A DNA stretch of 64,000 nt from Flammeovirgaceae bacterium 311 (lineage in GTDB: Bacteria; Bacteroidota; Bacteroidia; Cytophagales; Cyclobacteriaceae): the NCBI GenBank assembly GCA_000597885.1, contig CP004371.1, forward strand, positions 2,496,501 through 2,560,500, in the 5' to 3' direction. The notes beneath the pieces are model-generated. The model saw nothing but the letters and a program-made list of their open reading frames with translations. It searched no databases and was not told the origin of the DNA. Position numbers and translations under genes: made by a program. Below, one piece after another: positions 17,870 through 26,716 of the stretch. The stretch's first letter is position 1; the number at the start of each line of letters is the position of its first letter.

Positions 17870-20800
17870 ATGCTTAGGTTATGCTTAATTTGTTTGTCTC
17901 TGCTTTATCTGTGCCTGCACCCGGGCCAGTTTAAAGCTTATGGCCAGCACCAGCTATTAAAAAAATTCAATGCCCGCAGCTACTACGAAGATAATGATGG
18001 CCTGATCTCCAATAACATTTTTGCCTCTGCCCAGAGCAGCAACGGCGAAATGTGGTTTGGCACCCAGAAAGGCATCAGCACCTTCGACGGCATTCGCTGG
18101 AATACTATTGAAGGATCTGAAAACCTGCCCTTCCACTACACCAGCATGCTGCTGGCCCTGCCTGGAGACAGCATGCTGCAGATGAGCTATACGCCAAACA
18201 AAAACCTGGGCCTGCGTTTATTCCACAACAAAAACTTAATTGAACTGGCAAACCTACCGGAGCATTTCGGCACTGTAAATCAGTATGGCCTGAATGCTGC
18301 AGCACTAAAAACAGGTCGGCAGCTGGAAATAGCCGTACAGGCTGACGAGCATATCTGGATTGGCCGCACTTCTGAAAAAGAGTGGCAGAAGTATAAATTA
18401 CCCGAAGATATCAATACCCGGAACATCACCAAACTGGTTTATTATCAGAGCACACTGCTCATTCTCACTACAAAAGGCTTGTATAGTTTCCACCCGGCTA
18501 CCCGGCACTATAGTTTATTATGGCCTGCACAATTAAAGGACAGGGAGATTTTGGCTGCAACTACCTCTCCGGATGGTAGCAAGCTGTACCTGCTTGGCAA
18601 CGACTGGCTGGGCGAATGGAACGACGAAGGTTTTAGATTCCTGTCTCAGAAGCTCTATCCGGAAAAACCACTATACCTGCCCACCAACTTTTATAATATC
18701 GTTGCTACCAGGGCTGGCCTGATTATTCTCCAGCACAATAATTCGCTGATCCTTTATCATACCGCTAATGGCAGCATACAGCCATTCCGCCTGGCAGATT
18801 CCTACACCTCTTCTGTTCCTACTGCTATTATAGAAGATACAGAAGAAAACCTCTGGTTCAGCACCATGCGCGGCGTAGCCATGGTAAACAACCTAAGCTT
18901 TGCCACCGTGGCAAAAGTGGCTGGTTTGGCAGACAGTGAGATAAGCACTGTTTTACCACTGGATTCTGCCACCATTTTGCTGGGCAGCAACATTGGTGTA
19001 AATATACTAAGGAACGGGAACTGGCTTAAAGAAGCACAGGGTAAACCTACCTACAGCACCAACAACTATCGCATTATGGATGCCCGCACTATTAACGGGC
19101 AAACGTTGATTGCCGGCAATTCACAGGGGCTGGGCGTGCTGGCGCAAGATTATGAGGTGAAATGGCATAAGCTGCCCGGTAACCTGTGGGCTACCACTGT
19201 AAGTTACTGGAACGGGCAGCTGTTAATTGGTACGGACGCTGGCAAAGTATTATCCTTTAGGGATGGTAAGTTTCAGGACTTTATTGACACACATCAAAGC
19301 TTATACATCCGGAAAATCTTTATCGATCAGGAGAACAGGCTCTTCCTGCTCACTCCAAAAGGCCTTTTTCATGTTGATGGCAGCACTGCCATCCCCATTG
19401 AAGCAGAAAACCTTCACTACAATAGCCTGTTTTGCTTTGTGCAGTGGAAAGGGCGTACACTTTTCGGAACTTCTCATGGTGTATGTGAGCTTAAAAACAA
19501 CAGGATTGTTCCTGTGCCAGCCATTGCCGTTAACAGACCAGTGTATGCCATGCTGCAGGACAAAAACGGCAGGTTATGGATGGGAACCGACAAAGGGGTT
19601 TATATTCTGGACAATAACAAGCTAAAAAATTATAACCGCCATAACGGACTGATCGGGCAGGAAATAAACCGCAGCGCACTGGTTGAAATGCAGGATGGCA
19701 GCATTTGGATTGGTTCCGACCGGGGCCTTTCTGTTTTTGATCCTGCTCTTTACAAAGAGCCTTCTATTGTACCCCTGCTATGCCTGGAAACAGTTAAATC
19801 TAACGAAAAACAGCTAAGCCAGCAGTCGGGCTATACCGTTGATTATAACCAGAACACGCTGGAATTCATATTTAAGCCCATTACCTTTTATTTGCCGGAA
19901 GCTTTACAGTACCGCTACCGGCTGGAGGGTCTTGAGAAAGAATGGACTTATTCAAAAAATTATTTACAAAACAGTGTGCGCTTTACCAGCCTGCCGCCGG
20001 GCCAGTATACCTTCAGCATCCAGGCAAGTGTGCAGAATGGTAGCTGGAGTCCCGTTACTAGCAGTTCTGCAGTAATCATTGCGCCTCCTTTCTATACCCG
20101 CTGGTGGTTTATTGCACTTTTAATTCTGGGTGTTGGCTTTGTTGGCTTTACCATACATTCCTTTATTTTCTACAAAAGCAACGAAACCCGCCTTAAGGCA
20201 GCTATCAAAACCAAGAAAAGCCAGATCAAACAAAGCGAATCTAAATTTAAGGCTATCTGGGAAACCATGGACACCGGCGTAGTGCTTACCACCCGGAATG
20301 CCAGCATTGTAATGGCCAACCCATCGTTTTGCCGCATGTTTCACAAGCCCGAAGAGGAGCTTATTGGCAATGACATAGCAGCACTGCTGGACCATGCCCG
20401 CTTCTCCAGAGCATTTATTGAAGATTGGTACCAGAATCCACGCGTATTAAGATTTGAAGTAGAAGTTAAAGTTGCCGGAGCACCGCTATACCTGCTGGTT
20501 ACCTTTTCTTTTCTGAATAAGCTTACCCCAAAGGAACCTTTACTGGTGATTGGCCTGAAGGATGTCTCTGACCAGAAGGAAGCTGAAATGAAAAATATGC
20601 GGCTGAATGAACTGCTCATTCGCCAGAACAGAGACCTGGTGAAGAAAGAACTGGAACTGGCCACCTTTAACAGCGAACTGCTGGAGCGCCAGAAAGAACT
20701 TCAGGAAGCTTTGCACATCCTGGAAGAACGTAACTTTGAGCTCGACCAGTTTGTATATAAAACCTCGCACGACCTGCGCGCTCCAATTGCCTCTGCCATT

Positions 20801-21478
20801 GGCCTGCTCAACATCATGAAAATGGAGGGCAATCCGGAAGGATGGCCCCGCTACGTAGACATGATCATGCGGTCGCTTCAAAAGCAGGACAATTTTATAA
20901 AGGCCATGCTGAACTTCTCAAAAACAGCCAGGGCTATAGAAAAACCTGAGCTGATCAATTTTGAAGCACTGATCGCACAGTGCCTGCTTGATTTGCAGTA
21001 CCTGCCCGGCCTTGACCAGATTAGCAGGCGCATAAGCATTACTGACCCGAGAGGCAGCTTTTATTCTGACAAGATGAAGATCAACATCATTTTGTCGAAC
21101 ATTTTATCGAATTGCATTAAATACCGTGATTCCGGAAAAGCCACTTCCCGCGTAGATATTACTGTGGAAACCAGTGAGCAACAGGCTCATATCATCATTA
21201 GCGACAATGGTATAGGTATTAATCAGGATTATTTGCAGAATATCTTTGATATGTTTTACCGGGCTACCGAACGTTCAGACGGATCGGGTCTGGGTTTATA
21301 CATTGTAAAGCAAACCCTGGAACGACTGGGTGGCAAAATAGAGGCAACTTCAGAACTTGGTAAAGGCAGCTGCTTCACCATAACACTCCCCAATATGAAA
21401 GCAGATCAGGAGGCGGTTTTAGTTTTAAGCCCAGAAAGCATTATACCAATTAATGGCTGGGATAGCAGCAACAGATAG
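17870..21478 (+). CDS. Two-component-regulator-propeller sensor histidine kinase with PAS domain
   Basis: About 1202 residues from the ATG at 17870, which starts a clean signal peptide (MLRLCLICLSLLYLCLHPG); a GTG 15 bp upstream is also in frame. The periplasmic part has two-component-regulator propeller repeats (about 30-640; MWFGTQKGISTFDG, LWMGTDKGVYILD, IWIGSDRGLSVFD) and a Y_Y_Y domain (about 653-725). A transmembrane helix follows (about 743-767), then a PAS domain (about 790-900), a coiled coil, HisKA with SHDLRAPI (phospho-accepting His near 967) and HATPase with N-box NILSNCIKY, DNGIGI and GSGLGLYIV. It lacks the receiver and AraC domains of classical hybrid systems. It would need a separate response regulator, and none is adjacent. 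Such sensors usually detect extracellular or periplasmic ligands such as glycans. Confidence 0.92.
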   Translation: MLRLCLICLSLLYLCLHPGQFKAYGQHQLLKKFNARSYYEDNDGLISNNIFASAQSSNGEMWFGTQKGISTFDGIRWNTIEGSENLPFHYTSMLLALPGDSMLQMSYTPNKNLGLRLFHNKNLIELANLPEHFGTVNQYGLNAAALKTGRQLEIAVQADEHIWIGRTSEKEWQKYKLPEDINTRNITKLVYYQSTLLILTTKGLYSFHPATRHYSLLWPAQLKDREILAATTSPDGSKLYLLGNDWLGEWNDEGFRFLSQKLYPEKPLYLPTNFYNIVATRAGLIILQHNNSLILYHTANGSIQPFRLADSYTSSVPTAIIEDTEENLWFSTMRGVAMVNNLSFATVAKVAGLADSEISTVLPLDSATILLGSNIGVNILRNGNWLKEAQGKPTYSTNNYRIMDARTINGQTLIAGNSQGLGVLAQDYEVKWHKLPGNLWATTVSYWNGQLLIGTDAGKVLSFRDGKFQDFIDTHQSLYIRKIFIDQENRLFLLTPKGLFHVDGSTAIPIEAENLHYNSLFCFVQWKGRTLFGTSHGVCELKNNRIVPVPAIAVNRPVYAMLQDKNGRLWMGTDKGVYILDNNKLKNYNRHNGLIGQEINRSALVEMQDGSIWIGSDRGLSVFDPALYKEPSIVPLLCLETVKSNEKQLSQQSGYTVDYNQNTLEFIFKPITFYLPEALQYRYRLEGLEKEWTYSKNYLQNSVRFTSLPPGQYTFSIQASVQNGSWSPVTSSSAVIIAPPFYTRWWFIALLILGVGFVGFTIHSFIFYKSNETRLKAAIKTKKSQIKQSESKFKAIWETMDTGVVLTTRNASIVMANPSFCRMFHKPEEELIGNDIAALLDHARFSRAFIEDWYQNPRVLRFEVEVKVAGAPLYLLVTFSFLNKLTPKEPLLVIGLKDVSDQKEAEMKNMRLNELLIRQNRDLVKKELELATFNSELLERQKELQEALHILEERNFELDQFVYKTSHDLRAPIASAIGLLNIMKMEGNPEGWPRYVDMIMRSLQKQDNFIKAMLNFSKTARAIEKPELINFEALIAQCLLDLQYLPGLDQISRRISITDPRGSFYSDKMKINIILSNILSNCIKYRDSGKATSRVDITVETSEQQAHIIISDNGIGINQDYLQNIFDMFYRATERSDGSGLGLYIVKQTLERLGGKIEATSELGKGSCFTITLPNMKADQEAVLVLSPESIIPINGWDSSNR

Positions 21479-21520
21479 TCCCATCAACATTAAAGATAGT
21501 TAAAAGCTGTACCAACCAGA

Positions 21521-21556
21521 AAAAAAGTCCTGCTTTACCGGCAGGACTTTTTTTTA
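21521..21556 (+). terminator. Rho-independent terminator after the histidine kinase
   Basis: A 10-bp perfect stem AAAGTCCTGC/GCAGGACTTT with loop TTTACCG is preceded by an A-run and followed by a T-run, so it could act in both directions. Confidence 0.92.
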
Positions 21557-21598
21557 ATTATATACTATTTGGGAAAAAATGGCTACCAGCCATGCCAC

Positions 21599-21859
21599 TT
21601 ATCGGTTTGTAGTGGTGGTAGGTGGCTTGTTTTGTTCTTCTTCATTATTGGCAGGCGCAGGCTTGCCGGATGATTTATCCTTTGCTGCCGGACCTCTGTC
21701 AGCACCTGAGTCAGTTGCTTTTCCGGATGTTTCCTCCCCTCCCTCAGATGTGGGAAAGTCATCGTGATTCTTTAATTGTGGCGGTTCAGGTGTTTTAACT
21801 CCCTTTATAGGCGCTCCACCTTCTTGCTGTTGTATATTTTCTTTATTCTCGTCTTTCAT
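21599..21859 (-). CDS. Short low-complexity hydrophilic protein, unknown function
   Basis: The product is about 86 residues from the ATG at 21859 (MKDENKENIQQQEGG). An upstream in-frame start would add 20 residues without charge bias. The sequence is disordered and rich in Glu, Lys, Pro, Gly, Asn and Thr, with no hydrophobic segment, and ends in PPTTTTNR. No family is recognised. Short disordered ORFs like this are common in Cytophagales and are often genuine, but the low complexity means it could be a chance frame. It ends about 45 bp from the kinase terminator, which could serve it too. Confidence 0.5.
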   Translation of the reverse strand: MKDENKENIQQQEGGAPIKGVKTPEPPQLKNHDDFPTSEGGEETSGKATDSGADRGPAAKDKSSGKPAPANNEEEQNKPPTTTTNR

Positions 21860-22010
21860 AAGCAATGCCTTTATTTTTAGTAACCCACCTGCAAAGCAAA
21901 TGTTAAATTCTTGTTCCAAAAACTAAGCATAACATTCACATCATAGCATAAAAAACCATAAAACAGACCCGCAGAAATGCCTGAACAGCAAACAGCAAAA
22001 TATTTATTTG

Positions 22011-23045
22011 CTACACAAATAGTGGGTATAGAGCCTGACTGAATGATTGTGTACGGTCTGCGGGCAGGTTGTTCTGTACCACTATATCAGCCAGCTGATT
22101 CACCATGCTTTTCAGCTTTTTTTCCAGGGCCAGCGGATAGCCCGGCGGGTACAGCTGGTAGGAATAGATGGAGGTGCGGTCTGCTCCCATATTGTCCTTG
22201 AAGCGTATCAGCCCGCGGGTTTCGTCCAGGTCGCTCAGGCCAAGGTCGAGGTACTGAAAGCCATTGTTAGCGGCCAGCTTTAACAGTTCGCCAAACAGCA
22301 GGTTGTTGGGCCGCAGGTAGAGATGCTCCCGGCTGGAGCAGCCCCATTTATAATAAAGGGTGTTGCCTTCCTTCAGGATAACAGCACTGGCCAGTAACAG
22401 CCCATCCTTTCTTACTTCGTAAAAAAATCCTTTCTCCTGCAGTATAAACTGCTCGTATACCTGCTGAAAAAACTGAAAGCACTGGGGTATCAGGCTTAAC
22501 TTTTCGGTGCGTAAGCGGTAAAACAGGGTATAGAATTGCCGGAGAGATTCTGCACTTGTGCTGATGGATGCCTCTAAATTATTGCGTAGGGCTTTTTTAA
22601 TGCCACGCCTGAAGGTAGCCGACATTTTCTTTTCCGAATGGACACTAAGCTGCACCCGGTGCAGGCATGCCTCGCTGCTGGGTTTGCCCAGAAATCGCAG
22701 TTCATGAGGGTTTGCATAAAAACCTGCAAACTTCATGAGTATAGGCATATCCGGAAAAAGCCGTTGCAAAGCAGCAAGATGAAGGGGCACACGATCCGCA
22801 GCCAGCTGTGGAACGGTATAATCAGAAAAAGGAAGACTTACCAGCTTTGGTCCCAGCAGCCCTGTTACCCTGGCAAAAACCATATATTCACCCCCGGGAC
22901 CGCTGCTGATCAGAAAGCTGTAACCATAGTGCTTTATGAGCAGGCCCAGCCAGCTGGGATGATAGAATAAATGCCCCGGCCTGCTCAGCAAACCTGCTGC
23001 TTCTGCAAGCGTTAGCTCTTTTACTTCTATGCTTTCCTGCAACAT
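22011..23045 (-). CDS. FemAB-like / GNAT-fold acyltransferase
   Basis: About 344 residues from the ATG at 23045; a TTG six codons upstream would overlap the aldo-keto reductase gene. The pattern FYHPSWLGLLIKHYGYSFLI at the N-terminus is typical of the FemAB-like acetyltransferase family (two GNAT folds). So are RGIKKALRNNLEASIS, FYTLFYRLRTEKL, EVRKDGLLLASAVILKEGNTLYYKWGCSSREHLYLRPNNLLFGELLKLAANNGFQYLDLG and the final GLIRFKDNMGA. Members transfer aminoacyl or acyl groups, often in cell-envelope or polysaccharide synthesis. It starts 4 bp after the upstream reductase gene, so the two are co-transcribed with the YccF gene. Confidence 0.82.
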   Translation of the reverse strand: MLQESIEVKELTLAEAAGLLSRPGHLFYHPSWLGLLIKHYGYSFLISSGPGGEYMVFARVTGLLGPKLVSLPFSDYTVPQLAADRVPLHLAALQRLFPDMPILMKFAGFYANPHELRFLGKPSSEACLHRVQLSVHSEKKMSATFRRGIKKALRNNLEASISTSAESLRQFYTLFYRLRTEKLSLIPQCFQFFQQVYEQFILQEKGFFYEVRKDGLLLASAVILKEGNTLYYKWGCSSREHLYLRPNNLLFGELLKLAANNGFQYLDLGLSDLDETRGLIRFKDNMGADRTSIYSYQLYPPGYPLALEKKLKSMVNQLADIVVQNNLPADRTQSFSQALYPLFV

Positions 23046-23049
23046 ATAG

Positions 23050-24048
23050 TTAGTTCCATTCAAGAGTGCTTCTGGTGTGCCAGTAGCTTTCCGCAGGTTC
23101 CTGCAACGCTAAAAGGCGCTCCAGCTGACTGGCGTTTAATGATAACGTAAGGGCATTCAGATTAGAACGCAATTGAGCAAGGGTAGCAGCACCGCTTAGC
23201 ACTACATCGGCCCAGGGCTGTGCCAGAATAGCTGCCAGTGCAATTGCATCAGCTGAGTAGCCTGTTTCCTCACTTATTTGCTGCAAAAGTTCTAATTTTT
23301 TAGCAAAAGCAGGATCGGTATTCCGGGAGGTAAGCCTGCCATTGGCCATACCTTCCTTGATGATCACACCCCAGCCACTGGCATGAGCTTCGGCAAGGGC
23401 TTCCCCAGCCGCTTGTTCCAGCAGGTTCCAGGTAGCCTGTACAGTTTCGAAGAGCTGCTCGCCATCGTAGCGGATGGTTTGGGCTTTTCTGAGGGCTTCG
23501 GCCTGGCGGGGTCCGCTCACGGTAAGGCCAATGTGCATGCCATGCATCTTAAGAGCATGCAGCCTGTCGAGTACCAGGCGGTTTTCCAGCACACCAGACT
23601 CCAGGGTAACCGAGTGAATCTGGTAGAGCTTCAGGTAACCGCCAAGCAGCAGGTTACTTTCCTCCCGCTGTTTATCCAGCTGCGTGATGGAGTGCTGTTT
23701 TACCTCATGTTCCGGAGCTTTTACCTGCCAGTTGGCTGTATAAGTGTAGCCCCATTTAGAGCCAACAATCACATCGCTTTCCGGGATATTGCGCTCCCGC
23801 AGCCAGCTGCCTAAAAATTTTTCTGCGCGTCCGTAAGAGCGTGCCGTATCGAAATACCTGATCCCCTTTCGCCAGGCCTCATCCAGTACCTGACGGGTGT
23901 GCTCCTCCAGGGCAGCGGTATTGTATTTACCCTGCAGGTCCTCCACATGGCCCAGGTTAATATAACCGGGCCTGCCCAGGGCAGCCAGTCCCAGCCCTAT
24001 GCGCGATACCCTCAGCTCTGAAGAAGTTATTTTTCGATTGTGCATCAT
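23050..24048 (-). CDS. Aldo/keto reductase
   Basis: The 332-residue TIM-barrel oxidoreductase has the family pattern at the start (SSELRVSRIGLGLAALG). The catalytic-site stretch RYFDTARSYGRAEKFLGSWL contains the Asp and Tyr of the AKR tetrad, and GSKWGY is present. The cofactor-binding end (GYSADAIALAAILAQPWADVVLSGAATLAQLRSNL) is the usual NADPH-binding region. It is a cytoplasmic NAD(P)H-dependent carbonyl reductase of unknown substrate. The ATG overlaps the YccF stop codon (ATGA) and the FemAB-like gene follows at once, so the three form an operon. A sugar or polysaccharide-modifying role is possible but unproven. Confidence 0.9.
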   Translation of the reverse strand: MMHNRKITSSELRVSRIGLGLAALGRPGYINLGHVEDLQGKYNTAALEEHTRQVLDEAWRKGIRYFDTARSYGRAEKFLGSWLRERNIPESDVIVGSKWGYTYTANWQVKAPEHEVKQHSITQLDKQREESNLLLGGYLKLYQIHSVTLESGVLENRLVLDRLHALKMHGMHIGLTVSGPRQAEALRKAQTIRYDGEQLFETVQATWNLLEQAAGEALAEAHASGWGVIIKEGMANGRLTSRNTDPAFAKKLELLQQISEETGYSADAIALAAILAQPWADVVLSGAATLAQLRSNLNALTLSLNASQLERLLALQEPAESYWHTRSTLEWN

Positions 24049-24440
24049 AATTTCCTGCCCTGTGTAGTTGTACGAATTTCGTATCCAAAGGGACTAAATG
24101 ATAAAGCCGCCAGCTTCATATGCTGACGGGCAAACGGAATACCTATAATGGTAATGGCCAGTAGCAGTGCAAAGATAGCATGTGTAATGGCTACCCAAAT
24201 GCCTCCTACCAGAATCCAGATAATATTCATCAGTGTGTACAGGCAACCTCCGCTTTGCCGGGCGGGCACCACTTCTTTACCAAAAGGTGTAAGGCTAAGG
24301 GCTGCTAACTTAAAAGCCTGCAGACCAAAGGGAATCCCTACTATGGTAAGGCAAAGAATCAGGCCTCCAATCAGGTATTCCAAAAAAATAAATATTCCTC
24401 CGCCAAGCACAATCCAAAGTACATTTCCAAGCGTTTTCAT
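24045..24440 (-). CDS. YccF-family inner membrane protein
   Basis: The 131-residue membrane protein contains two tandem YccF units. Each is a hydrophobic helix pair followed by the motif IVGIPFGLQAFKLAALSLTPFGKEV (first) or IIGIPFARQHMKLAALSFSPFGYEI (second). Four transmembrane segments are apparent. Function in this family is not known. It is the first gene of a three-gene operon (4-bp overlap with the next) and is divergent from the MscS gene. Confidence 0.9.
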   Translation of the reverse strand: MKTLGNVLWIVLGGGIFIFLEYLIGGLILCLTIVGIPFGLQAFKLAALSLTPFGKEVVPARQSGGCLYTLMNIIWILVGGIWVAITHAIFALLLAITIIGIPFARQHMKLAALSFSPFGYEIRTTTQGRKL

Positions 24441-24528
24441 CCTAACTGCTATATCTTTGCAATAAACTTAAAAGTCTCTGGCGCACTAATTTGTTATTTG
24501 CTAAACACATGCCGGCAGTTGTTTTAAT

Positions 24529-25452
24529 ATGGAACAAAAGAAATCAAAAGATAAAGCAAGTGTAAAAGAAAATCGCCGCCGGATAGAGTTTCTGGTAAAG
24601 CTAATTCTTTTTATCGGTGTTATTGTATGGAGCATCTATTATCCAGATCTGCTGGAGCAGGACTATGGCATTCCGCGCAACCTGCTCAGCGCTATTACTT
24701 TTTATATAACGGCGCATATCATTATATCCTTCAGCCGCTTAACCCTGGTGGCCATTTACCTGCGCCGCCGCCAGCGGCAAACCGACTTTCGCGATAACTT
24801 TATCATCGGCATCAACCAGATTGCCTCTATCCTGTCGTTTATCGCACTGGTTTTCAGTGTGTTCTTCCTGTTTCAGATCGACCCCAAGGAGTTTGTAACC
24901 TCTATCTCCATTTTTGCAGCGGCCATTGCCATCCTGTTCAAAGATTATATTAACAACATGATCAATGGCCTGATTCTGATGTTCTCCAGCCACCTTAGCA
25001 TCGACGATTATGTAGGCATTGCCAATTACCGCGGGCGCATCATCGACATCACCCTGATGAACGTGCACCTGCTTACCGACGACGATGATGTGATCTACAT
25101 TGCCAACAGCACTATTCTTACCAGCAATATTGTAAACTTCACCATCCGCAACCACAGAAAGCTCATTATTGAATTTGCCCTTCAGCCCGATAAGATCGAG
25201 GGGCTTAATGAGCTTGAAAGCCACCTGGTAAATTCTTTAAGTGAGTGGAAGGCGCAGATGCTACCAGACTCCGCCCATTTGCGGGTGGTGGATATCAACA
25301 CCTCTACAGTGCTGATCAAATTTCAGCTTATCTTACAACGCACCAACCGCCGGCTGGAGCGCGATATTCGCCGGCACCTGAACTGGCAAATCATCAGTTA
25401 CATCAATGAGCGCAAAAGAACAGAAAGCCTCAGCCCCCAAACCCAGGCCTGA
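24529..25452 (+). CDS. MscS-family mechanosensitive ion channel
   Basis: The 307-residue product has about four transmembrane helices (roughly 22-42, 50-72, 95-118, 122-150). The MscS pore-lining and upper beta domain follow (SISIFAAAIAILFKDYINNMINGLILMFSSHLSIDDYVGI), then VNFTIRNHRKLIIEFAL. The C-terminal domain is short and charged. It gates ions in response to membrane tension in the inner membrane, protecting against hypo-osmotic shock. Its last 47 bp overlap the next gene in another frame, so the pair is co-transcribed and probably translationally coupled. Confidence 0.88.
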   Translation: MEQKKSKDKASVKENRRRIEFLVKLILFIGVIVWSIYYPDLLEQDYGIPRNLLSAITFYITAHIIISFSRLTLVAIYLRRRQRQTDFRDNFIIGINQIASILSFIALVFSVFFLFQIDPKEFVTSISIFAAAIAILFKDYINNMINGLILMFSSHLSIDDYVGIANYRGRIIDITLMNVHLLTDDDDVIYIANSTILTSNIVNFTIRNHRKLIIEFALQPDKIEGLNELESHLVNSLSEWKAQMLPDSAHLRVVDINTSTVLIKFQLILQRTNRRLERDIRRHLNWQIISYINERKRTESLSPQTQA

Positions 25453-25777
25453 TAATTTTTTTGAGGATGTGTATGCGGTGGTAAAGCTCATACCCCCGGG
25501 CAGGGTAAGTAGCTATGGCGCTATTGCGCGCTACCTGGGCCGCAGTGGCAGTGCGCGCATGGTAGGCTGGGCGCTAAACAGTTCTCATATATTGCAAAAT
25601 GTACCCGCCCAGCGGGTAGTGAACCGGGAGGGAATGTTATCCGGTAAAGTCCACTTCGGCACCCCCACCCGGATGCAGGAGCTTCTGGAAGCCGAAGGGG
25701 TAAAAGTGGAAAATGACCAGGTAGTGGATTTTAAAAAGCTGTTCTGGGACCCGGAGGTGGAGCTGGGGAATGTATAA
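25406..25777 (+). CDS. Alkyltransferase-like protein (ATL), MGMT homologue lacking the reactive cysteine
   Basis: The 123-residue product carries the DNA-binding domain of O6-alkylguanine transferases (FFEDVYAVVKLIPPGRVSSYGAIARYLGRSGSARMVGWAL). The active-site PCHR motif reads PAQR at residues 67-70: the acceptor Cys is Ala and the His is Gln. It therefore cannot dealkylate DNA. Known ATL proteins bind O6-alkylguanine and hand the lesion to nucleotide excision repair. The C-terminal extension (FKKLFWDP) is typical of ATLs. It overlaps the MscS gene by 47 bp. Confidence 0.88.
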   Translation: MSAKEQKASAPKPRPDNFFEDVYAVVKLIPPGRVSSYGAIARYLGRSGSARMVGWALNSSHILQNVPAQRVVNREGMLSGKVHFGTPTRMQELLEAEGVKVENDQVVDFKKLFWDPEVELGNV

Positions 25778-25847
25778 TATGCTAATGTGGCGGAGATCGA
25801 ACCACTCCTAAGGTGTATAAGACTAAGATCACATTCACAGCTGCGGC

Positions 25848-25867
25848 CACTCACTCACTCACTCACT
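25848..25867. repeat. CACT tetranucleotide repeat (5 copies) at the 3' end of the SGNH hydrolase gene
   Basis: Five tandem CACT units span the stop codon of the minus-strand hydrolase gene. Slippage would change only the last residues (VSE-stop) or shift the stop. A functional effect is doubtful. Confidence 0.7.
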
Positions 25868-26529
25868 AAATACGGCTCGATCGCTTCCGACCAGATCTGG
25901 TAGCCTTTTTCATTCATGTGCAGGTTGTCTTCTAAAAATATATCCTCCAGAGGCTGGCCGTTTTTGTCAAGCATAAGGCTGTAAACATCAATGTAGCGGG
26001 TGTTGGGTTTGGTACGCAGGTAATTCCTTACCAGTGAGTTTGCTTCTTCTAATTCGGGCATATGCTCCTCACGGCTGGGGCTGGGCTTCATAGAAACAAA
26101 TGCAATGGGTACATGAGGCATCTCATCCCTTATTTCTTCGAAAACATCACTGAAACGCTTCAGCAGCTCTTCGGCACTGATATTACCGCCGGCAATATCA
26201 TTCTCGCCTGAATAAATAACGATCTGCCGGGGCTTGTAGGGAAACACAATGTCGTCCAGGTAGTACTCCAGATCTCTAAGAGAGGAGCCACCAAAGCCCC
26301 TGTTCAGGACAACATGACCGGGAAAGGCTGTTTCCAGATCTTCCCACATGCGGATGGAGGAGCTGCCTACAAACAAAATAGCACCCTGTGGCGGAGGGTT
26401 CTGTTTATCCTTCAGCTTATACTGCTGTATCTCCTGCCAGAAGGCCGGGTTTTCAAGCTGAGTACAGGCAGGTATCATGAGGCTGCAGCACATCAGCAAC
26501 ATCAACAGTAAATAAGAGGGTTTTCTCAT
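25855..26529 (-). CDS. SGNH/GDSL-type hydrolase, predicted lipoprotein
   Basis: The 224-residue product has an N-terminal lipoprotein signal with a lipobox ending IPAC (Cys about 22), implying lipid anchoring. SGNH blocks are visible: block I FVGSSSIRMW (nucleophilic Ser about 56), block II GFGGSSLRDL, block III YSGENDI (Asn of the oxyanion hole), and block V EDNLHMNEKGYQIW with the catalytic Asp-x-x-His. It is probably an esterase or deacetylase acting on glycans or lipids in the envelope. The ATG lies 1 bp after the stop of a short upstream open frame (26531-26716), and the symporter gene is just beyond it. Confidence 0.9.
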   Translation of the reverse strand: MRKPSYLLLMLLMCCSLMIPACTQLENPAFWQEIQQYKLKDKQNPPPQGAILFVGSSSIRMWEDLETAFPGHVVLNRGFGGSSLRDLEYYLDDIVFPYKPRQIVIYSGENDIAGGNISAEELLKRFSDVFEEIRDEMPHVPIAFVSMKPSPSREEHMPELEEANSLVRNYLRTKPNTRYIDVYSLMLDKNGQPLEDIFLEDNLHMNEKGYQIWSEAIEPYLVSE

Positions 26530-26530
26530 G

Positions 26531-26716
26531 TTAGCGTTCGAACACCGGTATATAACGCAGACGATAGTTTAGTCCTGATGGTTGTAACTTAGCCTGAAGA
26601 TAGAGCTCTCTTTTCCAATCTGTTCCCGGAGCCCACTCAATCCTGCCAGTTTTAACATCAGGAAAAGCTGTAAAAAAGAGGATTAACGGCTGTTGTAAGC
26701 CCCCGCCACCTCCATT
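26531..26716 (-). other. Short protein-like open frame without a standard start, between symporter and hydrolase
   Basis: On the minus strand a frame open for 61 codons ends in TAA exactly one base before the hydrolase ATG. It reads like real protein: after the symporter stop it includes FFTAFPDVKTGRIEWAPGTD and, further on, LQPSGLNYRLRYIPVFER. No ATG, GTG or TTG is in frame, and its 5' part overlaps the last symporter codons in another frame. A T6 run lies near its start. It could be the 3' remnant of a decayed gene, a gene broken by a frameshift, or a product starting at a rare codon. I do not recognise the family. Confidence 0.4.

Noticed and set aside
26661-26668. T-run resembling a -1 frameshift slippery site after the symporter
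   Set aside because: It lies beyond the symporter stop codon in the symporter frame, so ribosomes translating the symporter would not reach it.
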